33,092 nt of DNA, taken from Acidobacteriota bacterium. Lineage in GTDB: Bacteria; Acidobacteriota; UBA6911; RPQK01; DATIPO01. Each line of letters opens with the position of its first letter. Position 1 is the first letter of the stretch. The notes under the pieces were generated by a model, which saw only the letters and a program-made list of their open reading frames with translations, was not told the origin of the DNA and ran no database searches. Shown here in pieces: positions 15,704 through 24,167 of this stretch. Position numbers and translations under genes: made by a program. Location of the stretch: contig DATIPQ010000088.1 in assembly GCA_035471785.1 (NCBI GenBank), forward strand, positions 1 through 33,092, written 5' to 3'.

Positions 15704-17425
15704 TCAGTCGTCGAAACGCGCCGCGATCAATCCGATGGCGAGAGAACCGAGGAAACCGAAGAGGTTGTACCAGAGAAAGGCCACCTGGATGGTTTGATCG
15801 ATGAGGAAGACGGTTCCCATCCCTCCCAGCAGGCTGGCCACCCCCGCCTTGGGACCGGCTTTCCTGGAAATCATCGAAATCACGAAAACGCCCAGCAGCG
15901 AGCCGTAGAAATAAGAGCCCACCTTGTTGACCAGTTCCACCACCGAGCCGGCGCCCGCGAACTGCATGGCGGCCACCGTTGCCGCAATCCCCCAAAAGAG
16001 AGTGGCCAGGCGTCCGGCCCGCAGCGAGGCGGCGTCATCGGCATCGGGCCGCAGCCAGCGTTTGTAGAGGTCGACGATGGTGGCCGAGGAAAGGGAGTTG
16101 AGTGCCGAGTCGGCGCTGGACATGGCGGCGGCGAAGATGGCGGCTACCAGCAATCCCAGGATGACGGGAGGCAGGTTGTTGAGAATGAAATGGGGGAAGA
16201 CGTAGTTGGTGTCGCGGTTTTCGGAGGCGTTTTCCAGCAGCAGCTTGCGGGCCTCTTCGCGGGCTTGGGCGACCTGGCGAACCGTCCCCTGGAAGCGGGC
16301 CAACAGTTCGGGGCTTTGGCGCGGCGATCCCTCGGCCTCGGCCAGTTGGATTGCCAGCCGGCTGCGCTCTTCCACCAAGCGGTCGTAGCGCTGCTGGATG
16401 GGCTCGATCTGGGCCGCGAAGGTCTCGCTACGGGCCAGCGCTACATGATCGGGGTTGTAGAGCATGGGGCTGCCCAGGACCGTTCCGTAAAGGTAGAGCA
16501 GAGCGCCCAAGAAGAGGATCAGCACCTGCATGGGCACTTTGGCGAACGCCGACAGCAGCAGCGTTTTGCGCGATTCGTCGGCGGTGGGATTGGTGAGGAT
16601 GCGCTGAACCTGGCTCTGGTCGCAGCCGAAGTAGGAGAGCATCAGGAAGATGCCGCCGAAGAATCCCGACCAGACGTTGTAGGTGTCTTGCCAGAAGGTA
16701 CTGGTGGCGCCTGCCGCCGACTTCCAATTGGGAATCATGTCCCAACTGGCCGGCTGCAGTTCCAGCGCGTTGAGCTTGCCCGAGGCTCCCATCACGCGCA
16801 GCATGTCCATGAAGCCCATGCGGGGCAGCAGTTCCCACAGCAGGATGCCCACGCACAGGAAGAGCCCGAAGAAGATGACCGTCATCTGCTTGACGTCGGT
16901 CCAGACCACGGCGTTGATGCCTCCGGCCATGGTGTAGGCCGTGGTCAGCAGTCCGATGAGGATGACCATGAAGGTGAGATTGAACCCGGTCATGGCCGAA
17001 AGCACCACGGCGGGGGCGTAGATGACCACTCCGAAGGCCAGGCAGCGGGAGATGAGAAAAATGACGCTGGCCAGGGTGCGGGTGGCGGGCCCGAATTGTC
17101 CTTCCAGGTATTCGTAGGCGGTGAGGATGGGGTTCTTGCGCAGCAGGGGCACCATGAAGATGCAGAGCAGGATCATGGCGAAAGGCAGTCCGAAGTAGGT
17201 CTGCACGAACTCCATTCCGGTTTCGTGGCCCTGCCCGGTGGTGCCGATGACGGTGATGGCCGAAGCCTGGGTGGCCATGACCGAGAGTCCGGCGGCCCAC
17301 CAGGGAATGGTGCGTCCGCCGGCGAAATAGCCTTCCAGGTTCTCGCTCTGAGCTCCGCGCCGGGCGCCGTCCCAAACAACGTAGGCCAGAAAAGCGAAAA
17401 AGACGATCCAGTCGATGGCGCTCAC
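15704..17425 (-). CDS. Sodium/solute symporter family (SSS) transporter with coiled-coil insert
   Basis: 573 residues from GTG 17425, which has GGGAG 7 bases upstream and overlaps the stop of the small upstream gene (GTGA). Many transmembrane helices are seen from DWIVFFAFLAYVV onward, with the early signature AGLSVMATQASAITVIG and the late SSS signature SSADSALNSLSSATIVDLY. It should move a small solute with Na+; which one cannot be told. Unusual is a hydrophilic, heptad-like stretch at about residues 325-405 (EPIQQRYDRLVEERSRL, REEARKLLLENASEN) between two membrane helices; a ~70-residue coiled coil is not a normal part of the family. The Nudix gene follows. Confidence 0.9.
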   Translation of the reverse strand: MSAIDWIVFFAFLAYVVWDGARRGAQSENLEGYFAGGRTIPWWAAGLSVMATQASAITVIGTTGQGHETGMEFVQTYFGLPFAMILLCIFMVPLLRKNPILTAYEYLEGQFGPATRTLASVIFLISRCLAFGVVIYAPAVVLSAMTGFNLTFMVILIGLLTTAYTMAGGINAVVWTDVKQMTVIFFGLFLCVGILLWELLPRMGFMDMLRVMGASGKLNALELQPASWDMIPNWKSAAGATSTFWQDTYNVWSGFFGGIFLMLSYFGCDQSQVQRILTNPTADESRKTLLLSAFAKVPMQVLILFLGALLYLYGTVLGSPMLYNPDHVALARSETFAAQIEPIQQRYDRLVEERSRLAIQLAEAEGSPRQSPELLARFQGTVRQVAQAREEARKLLLENASENRDTNYVFPHFILNNLPPVILGLLVAAIFAAAMSSADSALNSLSSATIVDLYKRWLRPDADDAASLRAGRLATLFWGIAATVAAMQFAGAGSVVELVNKVGSYFYGSLLGVFVISMISRKAGPKAGVASLLGGMGTVFLIDQTIQVAFLWYNLFGFLGSLAIGLIAARFDD

Positions 17426-17547
17426 AAGACGGCTCCCACGGGAATGTTGAAGGACTGGGTAAACCACAAAAGCAGGATCATCCAGAGCAGCGCCAACACC
17501 GCTACCCACCAGTAAATCTTGCTGCTGAGCTGGCCCTTTTTCTTCAT
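17422..17547 (-). CDS. Small membrane protein, probable symporter accessory subunit
   Basis: 41 residues from ATG 17547: a basic head (MKKKGQLSSK), one hydrophobic helix (WWVAVLALLWMILLLWF) and a short tail. Its TGA overlaps the GTG start of the symporter by four bases, so both are likely coupled in translation. GTG 17577 would add ten residues (VKSTWYTPEP); neither start has a strong ribosome-binding site. Sodium/solute symporters in several phyla carry a short one- or two-helix partner encoded just before them; this is proposed as such by position and shape. Confidence 0.65.
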   Translation of the reverse strand: MKKKGQLSSKIYWWVAVLALLWMILLLWFTQSFNIPVGAVL

Positions 17548-17633
17548 TGGCTCAGGAGTGTACCACGTGGATTTCACGCCCACGAGGGGAGGCGCGTTCC
17601 CCTTTCTCGGCCTCCCCAGAACAGACGGAAAGG

Positions 17634-19211
17634 TCAGGACGAACCGATCTGGTCGACCTCTCCGCGCAGGTCGAGCTGGGTCACCAGGCGATGCAGATAG
17701 TTGGGATGGATGCCCAGCGACTTGGCGGCCTTGGTGAAGTTGCCCCCGGCCCCGCGCAGGGCTTTGAGCAGGATGTCCTTGCGGAACTGCTTGATGGCCG
17801 CGTGATAGCGGGGCGAATAGCCGCCTCGGGCCGTGCCCGTCTCCAGAATGTGTTCGGGCAGGTCCTCCGGCTGAATGAACTCTTCGCTGCCCATCACAAC
17901 GGCCCGCTCGATGGCGTTTTCAAGCTCGCGCACATTGCCGGGCCAGGGATAGTTGATGAGGCATTCCTCGGCCTCAGGCGAAATGCCCAGGACTCGACGG
18001 TTCGACTTTGATCCGTGCTTGACGGCGAAATGGTTGGCCAGTTGGGGAATGTCTTCGATGCGCTCGCGCAGGGGAGGCGCGGTAAAGGAGACCACGTTGA
18101 GGCGGTAATAGAGATCCTCGCGGAAGGCCCCTTCGCTCATGGCTTCCTCCAGGCTCTTGTTGGTGGCCGCAATGAGCCGGATGTCGACCCGGATGGGAGA
18201 GGTTCCTCCCACCCTCTCGAATTCGCTTTCCTGCAGGACGCGCAGCAGCTTGGCCTGGTGTCCCAGGGCCAAGTCGCCCAACTCGTCCAGGAAGACGGTG
18301 CCCCCGTTGGCTATTTCAAGCTTGCCGCGCTTTTGTTTGACGGCCCCGGTGAAGGCCCCTTTTTCGTGTCCGAAAAGCTCGCTTTCCAGCAGGGCCTCGG
18401 ACAGGGTGGCGCAGTTGATGGCTACGAAAGGCTTGGCCGAGCGGGCCGAGTTGAGGTGAATGGCGCGGGCCGCCAGCTCTTTGCCGGTGCCGCTTTCGCC
18501 CCGAATCAGGACGGTGGAATCGGTGGGAGCCACCTTCGAGATGAAACGGTAGATCTTCTCCATGGAGGCGCTGGAGCCAACCATGCCGTGCTTGATGTCG
18601 CTTCCCCGGCGCAAGCGCCTGTTTTCGTTCTTCAGCCACTCGATGTTGCGGGCGTTTTCCAGGGCCACCGCCAGTACGCCCGAGATGGCGCTGAGAAACT
18701 GCATCTGATCTTCGCTGATGGGCTCGCCTGCCGGCTCGGTGGCCAGGTAAAGGGCCCCCACCATCCGCTCCACAGCCGTCAAGGGCAGGCAGAGGACGCT
18801 CGATCCCGCCTGCCGGCCTTCCCGCAGACGCACCAGGAGAGCTTCCCGCTCGCGCAAAGCCTTGGTCACCAGTTCGCGCTGCACCGGGACCGAATCGGCA
18901 TTCTCGTCGCGCCGCCTCCATCCGAAAACCGAATCGAACTGCTCAGGCGTTTCTCCCACCAGCAATATGGCGCCGCTGTCGGCCGGAACCACCTCGCCCA
19001 CCACTTCCAGCAAGCGCCGTTTCAGGGGCTGCAAGCCCTGCACCTCGCCGATGGCGTTGCTGATGCGGAAAAATGCCGCCAAGTCGCGGGCCATCAGAGC
19101 CATGGGAGGAGGCGAAGCCAAGAGGCGGTCTTCGCGCAGGTAGCGGGAATCCTCAGGCTTGAGCTCCACCAGATGGCCGTCCCGCTCCTGCCCTGAGTTA
19201 CTCTTCGCCAT
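17634..19211 (-). CDS. Sigma-54-dependent transcription activator with GAF sensor domain
   Basis: 525 residues from ATG 19211 (GAGG 7 bases upstream). Residues ~40-190 form a GAF-type sensor. The AAA+ domain has Walker A GESGTGKE, the sigma-54-contact loop GAFTGA, Walker [12 protein letters not shown] and the sensor arginine region REDLYYRLN. The C-terminus is a Fis-like helix-turn-helix ([20 protein letters not shown]). It opens promoters held by sigma-54 RNA polymerase in response to a small ligand or redox signal on the GAF domain; there is no receiver domain, so it is not a two-component response regulator. The symporter genes follow on the same strand after ~60-90 bases; a sigma-54-like site lies upstream, pointing the other way. 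Confidence 0.93.
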   Translation of the reverse strand: MAKSNSGQERDGHLVELKPEDSRYLREDRLLASPPPMALMARDLAAFFRISNAIGEVQGLQPLKRRLLEVVGEVVPADSGAILLVGETPEQFDSVFGWRRRDENADSVPVQRELVTKALREREALLVRLREGRQAGSSVLCLPLTAVERMVGALYLATEPAGEPISEDQMQFLSAISGVLAVALENARNIEWLKNENRRLRRGSDIKHGMVGSSASMEKIYRFISKVAPTDSTVLIRGESGTGKELAARAIHLNSARSAKPFVAINCATLSEALLESELFGHEKGAFTGAVKQKRGKLEIANGGTVFLDELGDLALGHQAKLLRVLQESEFERVGGTSPIRVDIRLIAATNKSLEEAMSEGAFREDLYYRLNVVSFTAPPLRERIEDIPQLANHFAVKHGSKSNRRVLGISPEAEECLINYPWPGNVRELENAIERAVVMGSEEFIQPEDLPEHILETGTARGGYSPRYHAAIKQFRKDILLKALRGAGGNFTKAAKSLGIHPNYLHRLVTQLDLRGEVDQIGSS

Positions 19212-19448
19212 ATGCACACCTCACCGGATCCTCCTTCGGCCTCCCGGCGGCTTCACTAGAGCATCATAAACCCTGGCACCCTACAAGTCTAACCTAAAAG
19301 ATAGATAGACTCGCAGAAAAGATAGCATCGGGAGCCTTCAAGGCGGGGCGGAACAAGGTGTCGCCCACGGAGTCCATCGGGCCTATAACCCCTTGAAACG
19401 GAGGAGAAGCGCCCAGCGGAAGATCAAGCCGGCGGTCAGGGGAGCTTT

Positions 19449-19464
19449 TGGCATGCAATCTGCT
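19449..19464 (+). promoter_or_regulatory. Sigma-54-like promoter (-24/-12)
   Basis: TGGCATGCAATCTGCT matches the consensus TGGCACG-N4-TTGCW at all but two positions and keeps the invariant GG and GC at the proper distance. It points rightward, away from the sigma-54 activator gene, toward the three hairpins; no protein gene lies downstream on that strand. Confidence 0.35.
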
Positions 19465-19607
19465 CTCGATCAGAGCGACGGACGATAGCCTCAGGAGACG
19501 GGTCAGGCCCTCCGACGCCGCCGCTCCTGGTTACTGATAGAGACTCGATTTCGAAGATCGGGTGCCGTCCCAGTTGATAAGCGGAGGCTAACTATAAACC
19601 CTACGTT

Positions 19608-19635
19608 CGAGAGGCCCTCCTCCCGGGGCCTCTCG
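19608..19635. repeat. Perfect 10-bp inverted repeat
   Basis: CGAGAGGCCC (19608-19617) pairs with GGGCCTCTCG (19626-19635) around an 8-base loop. It is the first of three stable hairpins in this intergenic region. Confidence 0.6.
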
Positions 19636-19664
19636 TCGAGAACCTCCCTACCACCAATCCCGAA

Positions 19665-19691
19665 CGTCCGCCACCGCAAGTCAGGCGGACG
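19665..19691. repeat. Perfect 8-bp inverted repeat
   Basis: CGTCCGCC (19665-19672) pairs with GGCGGACG (19684-19691), loop 11 bases, between the other two hairpins. Confidence 0.55.
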
Positions 19692-19697
19692 GCGCCC

Positions 19698-19729
19698 AGC
19701 CGGGCCGGAGTCACACTTCCGGCCCGGCT
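19698..19729. terminator. Perfect 12-bp hairpin, probable terminator
   Basis: AGCCGGGCCGGA (19698-19709) pairs exactly with 19718-19729, 8-base loop. On the plus strand TACTTTT follows, a modest T run, so it is a better terminator for rightward transcription. On the minus strand it touches the stop codon of the flavoprotein fusion and may protect or end that transcript. Confidence 0.6.
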
Positions 19730-22017
19730 TACTTTTGGGCCCCCTCGGGAAGCGAGCCGTCCTTGCTGAAGTGCAGGGTGTCGACAGGACAGACGGTGAC
19801 GCAGATTCCGCATCCGATACAGGACGAGTTGCCGTTGTCCAGAGTCTGCTGCTTGAGCGCAAACTTCATAACGTCGATTCCCACCAGGCAGTTGCGCGAG
19901 CATTCGTTGCAGGCGATGCACTTCTCATTGGAGGCGATGTGATAGCGGGAAATGCCCAGCTTGCTGTAGATCCAGGAGTTGATCTGCATCATCTTGGCCA
20001 GCGGACACCAGTAGCGGCACCAGATCTTCCCGCCCATGAAAGGGTAGAGGGTGACGGGGAGGATTCCCACCAGCCATACGTCGGCGACGATGCGGTAGCC
20101 GTAGATGCTCCAATCGGCCGTTTGATAGAGACCGGTGAGGTCGCGCGTGAGCATCGCCAGGGTGACAGCGAAGGCCGCCACCATAACCCAACTTCCCATC
20201 CTTTCCCAGCCGATGGAGGCCGGGCCCTTGGGAGCGTAGTGGCGCCAACGGTCGCCGAAGGTTTCAGCCAGTCCGCCGCAGCCGCAGATCCAGGAGCAGT
20301 AGCGCTTGCCGTGGAAGAGCACCAGGATGGGGATGAGCACAAAGGTCAGCACCACCCCCCAAACCACCCAGATGACATGGGGATCGTAGAAGAAGGTGTA
20401 GAAGAAGAGGGGCCAGGCATAGACGATGCCGTAGGCCCGCCAGGCCTGGTCGGCGAATTGGGGATCGTTGGCCAAGGCTTGGCCCACCCATTGGTACTCC
20501 ACGGCCCAGCGGAAGAGGAATTCGGGGACGATGAAGAAGAAGGTCCACTGAAAGGCCAGCAGGCTGACAAAGCGCCAGACTTGGAAGCGGTCTTTGCGGT
20601 CGAGCCCCCAGCGCTTCAGAGCTTCCAGCCCGAAGACGGTCATCAACGCCGTGTACATCACCGTGTACCAAAAGGCCCAGGAGCGTCCGAAGAAGCTCAT
20701 CGAATCGTAGCCCCATCCGGTGTAGGGCCAGAACTCCTGTCCGCTGCCCACCTTGATGCCGTAGACGGAATACCAGCAGAAAAAGGAGAGTCCCAGCCAG
20801 GACCAGCGGTTGCCCGCCAGGCCGGTGGCGATCAGGCCCGCGGCCCCGGCGCCGGCCAAAGCCAGGGCCAGGCCCGCATAGGCGGACAATGCCGACATCT
20901 GCAAGGGCGCCGGGCCGCCCATCAAAGGACCGGCGAACCACAGGGCCAGAAGGGTCAGGGCCGTCAGTCCCAAGGCTGCCAGCGCGCTTCCCGACCACTC
21001 GTTTTCCATGCGCACGCCCAGGCCTTTAAGGAATTCCACCGGCACTTGGGAGCCGATGAGCACGAAAGCGTGATCGCTCCTGACTGTTTTTTCCTCCTCA
21101 TGTCCGCCGCGGTCGACGGTCAGCTCCGTCTGGCCCTGGCCGAAGCGGGTCACCTGGGAGTGGAAGATGACTTGGATGCGTCCCTGGGAGATGGCTTGAT
21201 CGAGTTCCTTCTTGTTTTCCTTGAAGACGCGGCTGAACTCTCCGCCCCGGTAGGAGACCACCACCTTGTTGCGCTCGCTCAAGGTCAGTGCCGCTTCAAC
21301 GGCGCTGTTGCCTCCGCCCACCACCAGGATCTCTTCGTTCTCGTACTGCTTGGGGGAATAGAGCCGATGATAGACGCGCTCCTGGTCTTCCCCCGGCACC
21401 TCCAGTTTGCGCGGGTTGCCGCGCATGCCGGTAGCCAGCACCAGACGTTTGGCCTTGTAGAGATTGCCTTTTGAAGTGCGGGCGTGGAAAAGTCCGTCTT
21501 GGCGCTCGGCTTTCTCCAGTCCCTCCTCGACTTTAACGTCGAGGCCGTTCTCCTCCACGATTCGGTGCCAGCGTGCGATCAGGTCTTCCTTGCGGGCCCC
21601 GTCCAGCCACAGCTTTCCCTTGGGGGGTTGCTCATCGGGTTCGGCATAGACCCACTTGCCCTCGGGGAAGTTCTCGATGGTGTTGGCGATTTTGCTTTTC
21701 TCCAGCAGGAGGTATCTCAGCCCCTTCTCCTGAGCCGCCAGCGCGGCGTTGAGTCCGGCGGCGCCGGCGCCGACGATGAGGACGTCAAGCACCTCGTCGT
21801 GGCCGGCGCCCCGGCCGATCTCGGGCTGGGACGCGATGTGCTCGATGACCTCCACTCCTTGCGACATGGCCAGCTTGATGACGGGAGCCCCAGCCAAATC
21901 TCCGATGATGTGGAGGTTCTTGACGCTCGATTGAAAGTTCTTGCCCAGGGCGGGGCGCTGGCCCTCCCCGTTGCCGCTGGTGAGGATGGATTCCAGTTTG
22001 TGGCGAATTGGCAGCAC
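19729..22017 (-). CDS. Permuted FAD/NAD(P) oxidoreductase fused to a membrane polyferredoxin
   Basis: 762 residues from GTG 22017 (GAAAGG 6 bases upstream). Part 1 (about 1-330) is a thioredoxin-reductase-like flavoprotein: NLHIIGDLAG (GD at 39-40), FAD dinucleotide motif GAGAAG (83-88), ATG-type motif LVLATGMRG (~192-200), NAD(P) motif GGGNSAVE (234-241). The GD segment, normally last, stands first. No CxxC disulfide is seen. Part 2 (~338-690) is a multi-helix membrane domain with CSWICGCGG and CRYWCP, as in NapH/CcoG/NosR-type polyferredoxins. Part 3 has two [4Fe-4S] motifs, CIACNECSRNC (from ~700) and CIGCGICVTVCP (from ~733). It should pass electrons between NAD(P)H, FAD, iron-sulfur clusters and a membrane carrier; direction and partner are unknown. 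It lies 23 bases after its membrane partner gene. Confidence 0.88.
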   Translation of the reverse strand: MLPIRHKLESILTSGNGEGQRPALGKNFQSSVKNLHIIGDLAGAPVIKLAMSQGVEVIEHIASQPEIGRGAGHDEVLDVLIVGAGAAGLNAALAAQEKGLRYLLLEKSKIANTIENFPEGKWVYAEPDEQPPKGKLWLDGARKEDLIARWHRIVEENGLDVKVEEGLEKAERQDGLFHARTSKGNLYKAKRLVLATGMRGNPRKLEVPGEDQERVYHRLYSPKQYENEEILVVGGGNSAVEAALTLSERNKVVVSYRGGEFSRVFKENKKELDQAISQGRIQVIFHSQVTRFGQGQTELTVDRGGHEEEKTVRSDHAFVLIGSQVPVEFLKGLGVRMENEWSGSALAALGLTALTLLALWFAGPLMGGPAPLQMSALSAYAGLALALAGAGAAGLIATGLAGNRWSWLGLSFFCWYSVYGIKVGSGQEFWPYTGWGYDSMSFFGRSWAFWYTVMYTALMTVFGLEALKRWGLDRKDRFQVWRFVSLLAFQWTFFFIVPEFLFRWAVEYQWVGQALANDPQFADQAWRAYGIVYAWPLFFYTFFYDPHVIWVVWGVVLTFVLIPILVLFHGKRYCSWICGCGGLAETFGDRWRHYAPKGPASIGWERMGSWVMVAAFAVTLAMLTRDLTGLYQTADWSIYGYRIVADVWLVGILPVTLYPFMGGKIWCRYWCPLAKMMQINSWIYSKLGISRYHIASNEKCIACNECSRNCLVGIDVMKFALKQQTLDNGNSSCIGCGICVTVCPVDTLHFSKDGSLPEGAQK

Positions 22018-22040
22018 GTTATACCTTTCGTCGATAGTTC

Positions 22041-22742
22041 TCAATCGGCCGCCAAGCGGGCCTCGGAGGGCGATGCCGGATGCAGGCGGGCTCCGCAATG
22101 CGGGCAGGACTCGGCGCAAGGATGCAGGGAGGCTCGGCAGGAGGGGCACTCGACCGGACTGCGCGTCGACGGCACCTTGCGCAATCCTGCGGGCACTCCG
22201 TCCGGACCCGCCGGGCGGCCCGCAGGAACCACGCTCACCAACAACAGGGCTGCCACATTGCCCGCCAGCCCGGCAAGGAACCAGGGCAGGGGCGACAACG
22301 ACTTGCCGATGGCCAAGTAGCCGCAAGCCGCGCCGCAAAGCAATCCCGCCAGGACGTAAAGGCCCAGCCACAGCCAGAGGTCGGCCAGTCCCCGCGGCGA
22401 CTGGGCGCCTTCGTCGAAAAGGGCGGAGCGGGCCTCGATCTTGGATAGGTAGGCCTGAGGATGGTCGGCGAATGTTGCAAGCATTTCCTCGGAAACGAAG
22501 AACCTGCGGCCTTTGTAACGGATTTCCACCATCTGGCCGTGGTCAACGGCCTTCCCGCACACCAGGCACTGCTGCCCCCGAGCCGGCTCGCGCTCCAAGA
22601 CCTCGTAGGGCTGTTGGCGGGCCAGAACCGCCCAGGCGGATCCCGGCAGCGTGCAAGCAACAAGAACGAGAAGGCAGCACGCCCTAACGACCAGCTTAGA
22701 GGGCAACGGAGCACCATTCCCGGCCCGAAGGAGTAGACCCAT
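22041..22742 (-). CDS. Membrane protein with YHS/TRASH-like and zinc-ribbon parts
   Basis: 233 residues. A signal sequence (KLVVRACCLLVLVACTLPGSAWA) is followed by a domain starting CLVCGKAVDHGQMVEIRYKG and ending near FADHPQAYLSKIE; the CxxCG, the V-x-Y-x-G-R-x-F strand and the F-x-x-x-P-x-x-YL end recall YHS/TRASH metal-binding domains, though the second cysteine site reads FFVSEEM. Two transmembrane helices (~120-175) follow, then a zinc-ribbon-like tail CPSCRASLHPC / CPHCGARL. The gene directly precedes the flavoprotein/polyferredoxin gene on the same strand, so they probably work together, perhaps in metal or redox handling at the membrane. A CATAAT box lies 8 bases before the ATG, hinting at a leaderless mRNA. 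Function unknown. Confidence 0.75.
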   Translation of the reverse strand: MGLLLRAGNGAPLPSKLVVRACCLLVLVACTLPGSAWAVLARQQPYEVLEREPARGQQCLVCGKAVDHGQMVEIRYKGRRFFVSEEMLATFADHPQAYLSKIEARSALFDEGAQSPRGLADLWLWLGLYVLAGLLCGAACGYLAIGKSLSPLPWFLAGLAGNVAALLLVSVVPAGRPAGPDGVPAGLRKVPSTRSPVECPSCRASLHPCAESCPHCGARLHPASPSEARLAAD

Positions 22743-22994
22743 GGTCCTGTATTATGCCCCGTTCTCAAGAGACAGGGAAAGGACTGAGGCAAAGCGTCCG
22801 TCCAAAGATCGCGGGACGGCTTGACCTGGGGCGGCGACTGAGTATGATTGAGGCGATTGCGGACCGAGGCCTTAGGCGGCGGCTTTCCAGCAAAGTCCCG
22901 TGAGCACTGAATTCCTGGACCTGCAACCGCGACTGGCGGCAAACACGAGGACTCACGGCCCGGCCGCGAGTTTTCGTTTCTCCCGAAGAAAGAT

Positions 22995-24155
22995 ATGAGC
23001 GACAAGCAATCGGTCGTCTTGCGGATCCTCTACCTGGCCGCCATCCTCTACCTGTTCTTCGTCTCCCTGGACATGATGGGCGTGGCCTTCAAGGCCTTCG
23101 GCAGAGAATTCGCGGAGGCCTTGATTCAGGGAACCAGCAATCCTTTCGTGGGCCTCTTCATCGGCATCCTGGCCACCACCCTGATCCAGAGCTCGTCCAC
23201 CACCACCAGCATGACGGTGGGAATGGTGGCCTCGGGCGTGCTCACCATCGAGGGGGCCATACCGATCATCATGGGCGCCAACATCGGCACCTCGGTCACC
23301 AACACGCTGGTTTCACTGGCCCACGTCACCCGTCCCGTGGAATTCCGCAGGGCCTTCGCCGCCGCTACCGTCCACGACTTTTTCAACTGGATGGCGGTCC
23401 TGATCCTCTTTCCCGTCGAGTACTATTTCGGCTTCCTTTACCGAACCGCCACTTTTCTGGAGCAGGTGCTGGAAGGCGGCGGAGGGCTGCAGCTCTTCAA
23501 TCCGCTCAAAGCCGTGGTCGAGCCCACGGCCGAATTCGTGCACGGCTTGACCGGCTCCGGAGCCGCCACCCTGATCCTCGCCCTGGCAGGCCTCTTTTTC
23601 GCCTTGCGGGGCCTGGTGCGGCTGCTCAAGCAACTGCTTTCCGACAAAGCCGAAGAAGTCCTTCACAACACCGTTTTCAGATCGGCCTGGAGCGGGCTGG
23701 CGGCTGGAATCGTCATCACGGTGATGGTGCAGAGCAGTTCGGTCACCACCTCCACCGTGGTGCCGCTGGTGGGAGCCGGGGTCTTGACGCTGGCCCAGAT
23801 CTTTCCCTTTACCCTGGGAGCCAATATCGGAACCACGGTGACTCCCATCCTGGCCGCGCTCTCCACCGGAAACGCCGCCGCCCTCACGGTGGGACTGACC
23901 CATCTGATGTTCAATGTGACCGGTACGGTCTTGATCTATCCCTTCAAGCCCATCCGCAGGATCCCTATTTTCCTGGCTACCAAGTTGGGCGAGATGGGGG
24001 CCCGCAGCCGTACGCTGGCGGGGGGCTACATCGTCATCGTCTTCTTCGGAATCCCGCTATTGCTGTTATTCTTGTTCGGGGACTTCAGCACCCAGCCGGC
24101 AGAGCCGGCTGCGGCGCCACCGTCCCGAGAGGCCCCAGCGCCTCAACATGGATGA
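22995..24155 (+). CDS. Na+/phosphate cotransporter (NptA/SLC34-like)
   Basis: A 386-residue membrane protein with the two inverted repeats of the Na/Pi cotransporter family, each with its QSSS motif: LIQSSSTTTSMTVGMVASG and VMVQSSSVTTSTVVPLVGAG, and the paired GANIGTSVTN and GANIGTTVTP. It imports (or under some gradients exports) inorganic phosphate with Na+. The ATG at 22995 follows a weak AAGAAAG site. The PhoU-like gene starts 12 bases later, and this pairing of transporter with PhoU-like protein is common and points to phosphate-status control. Confidence 0.92.
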   Translation: MSDKQSVVLRILYLAAILYLFFVSLDMMGVAFKAFGREFAEALIQGTSNPFVGLFIGILATTLIQSSSTTTSMTVGMVASGVLTIEGAIPIIMGANIGTSVTNTLVSLAHVTRPVEFRRAFAAATVHDFFNWMAVLILFPVEYYFGFLYRTATFLEQVLEGGGGLQLFNPLKAVVEPTAEFVHGLTGSGAATLILALAGLFFALRGLVRLLKQLLSDKAEEVLHNTVFRSAWSGLAAGIVITVMVQSSSVTTSTVVPLVGAGVLTLAQIFPFTLGANIGTTVTPILAALSTGNAAALTVGLTHLMFNVTGTVLIYPFKPIRRIPIFLATKLGEMGARSRTLAGGYIVIVFFGIPLLLLFLFGDFSTQPAEPAAAPPSREAPAPQHG

Positions 24156-24167
24156 TCTGGAGGAGTC

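Larger units (their letters stand above)
19212..19728. other. 517-base non-coding region with promoter-like site and three hairpins
   Basis: No protein gene is supported: plus-strand frames lack ATG starts and the minus frame opposite ends inside the neighbouring gene. It contains a sigma-54-like site at 19449-19464 and three perfect hairpins between 19608 and 19729. The AT-rich part just before the activator gene (19255-19330) probably holds that gene's promoter. A small non-coding RNA read rightward is a possibility. Confidence 0.4.

Noticed and set aside
15239-17515. 758-residue plus-strand frame
   Set aside because: Antisense to the Nudix and symporter genes, whose motifs are clear on the minus strand.
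19503-19862. 119-residue minus-strand frame
   Set aside because: It overlaps the hairpin region and the ferredoxin end of the fusion gene, with no ribosome-binding site and no protein-like motif.
22018-22371. N-terminal extension of the flavoprotein fusion
   Set aside because: It overlaps the end of the preceding membrane-protein gene in another frame and reads as low-quality Arg/Pro-rich sequence; GTG 22017 has a ribosome-binding site.
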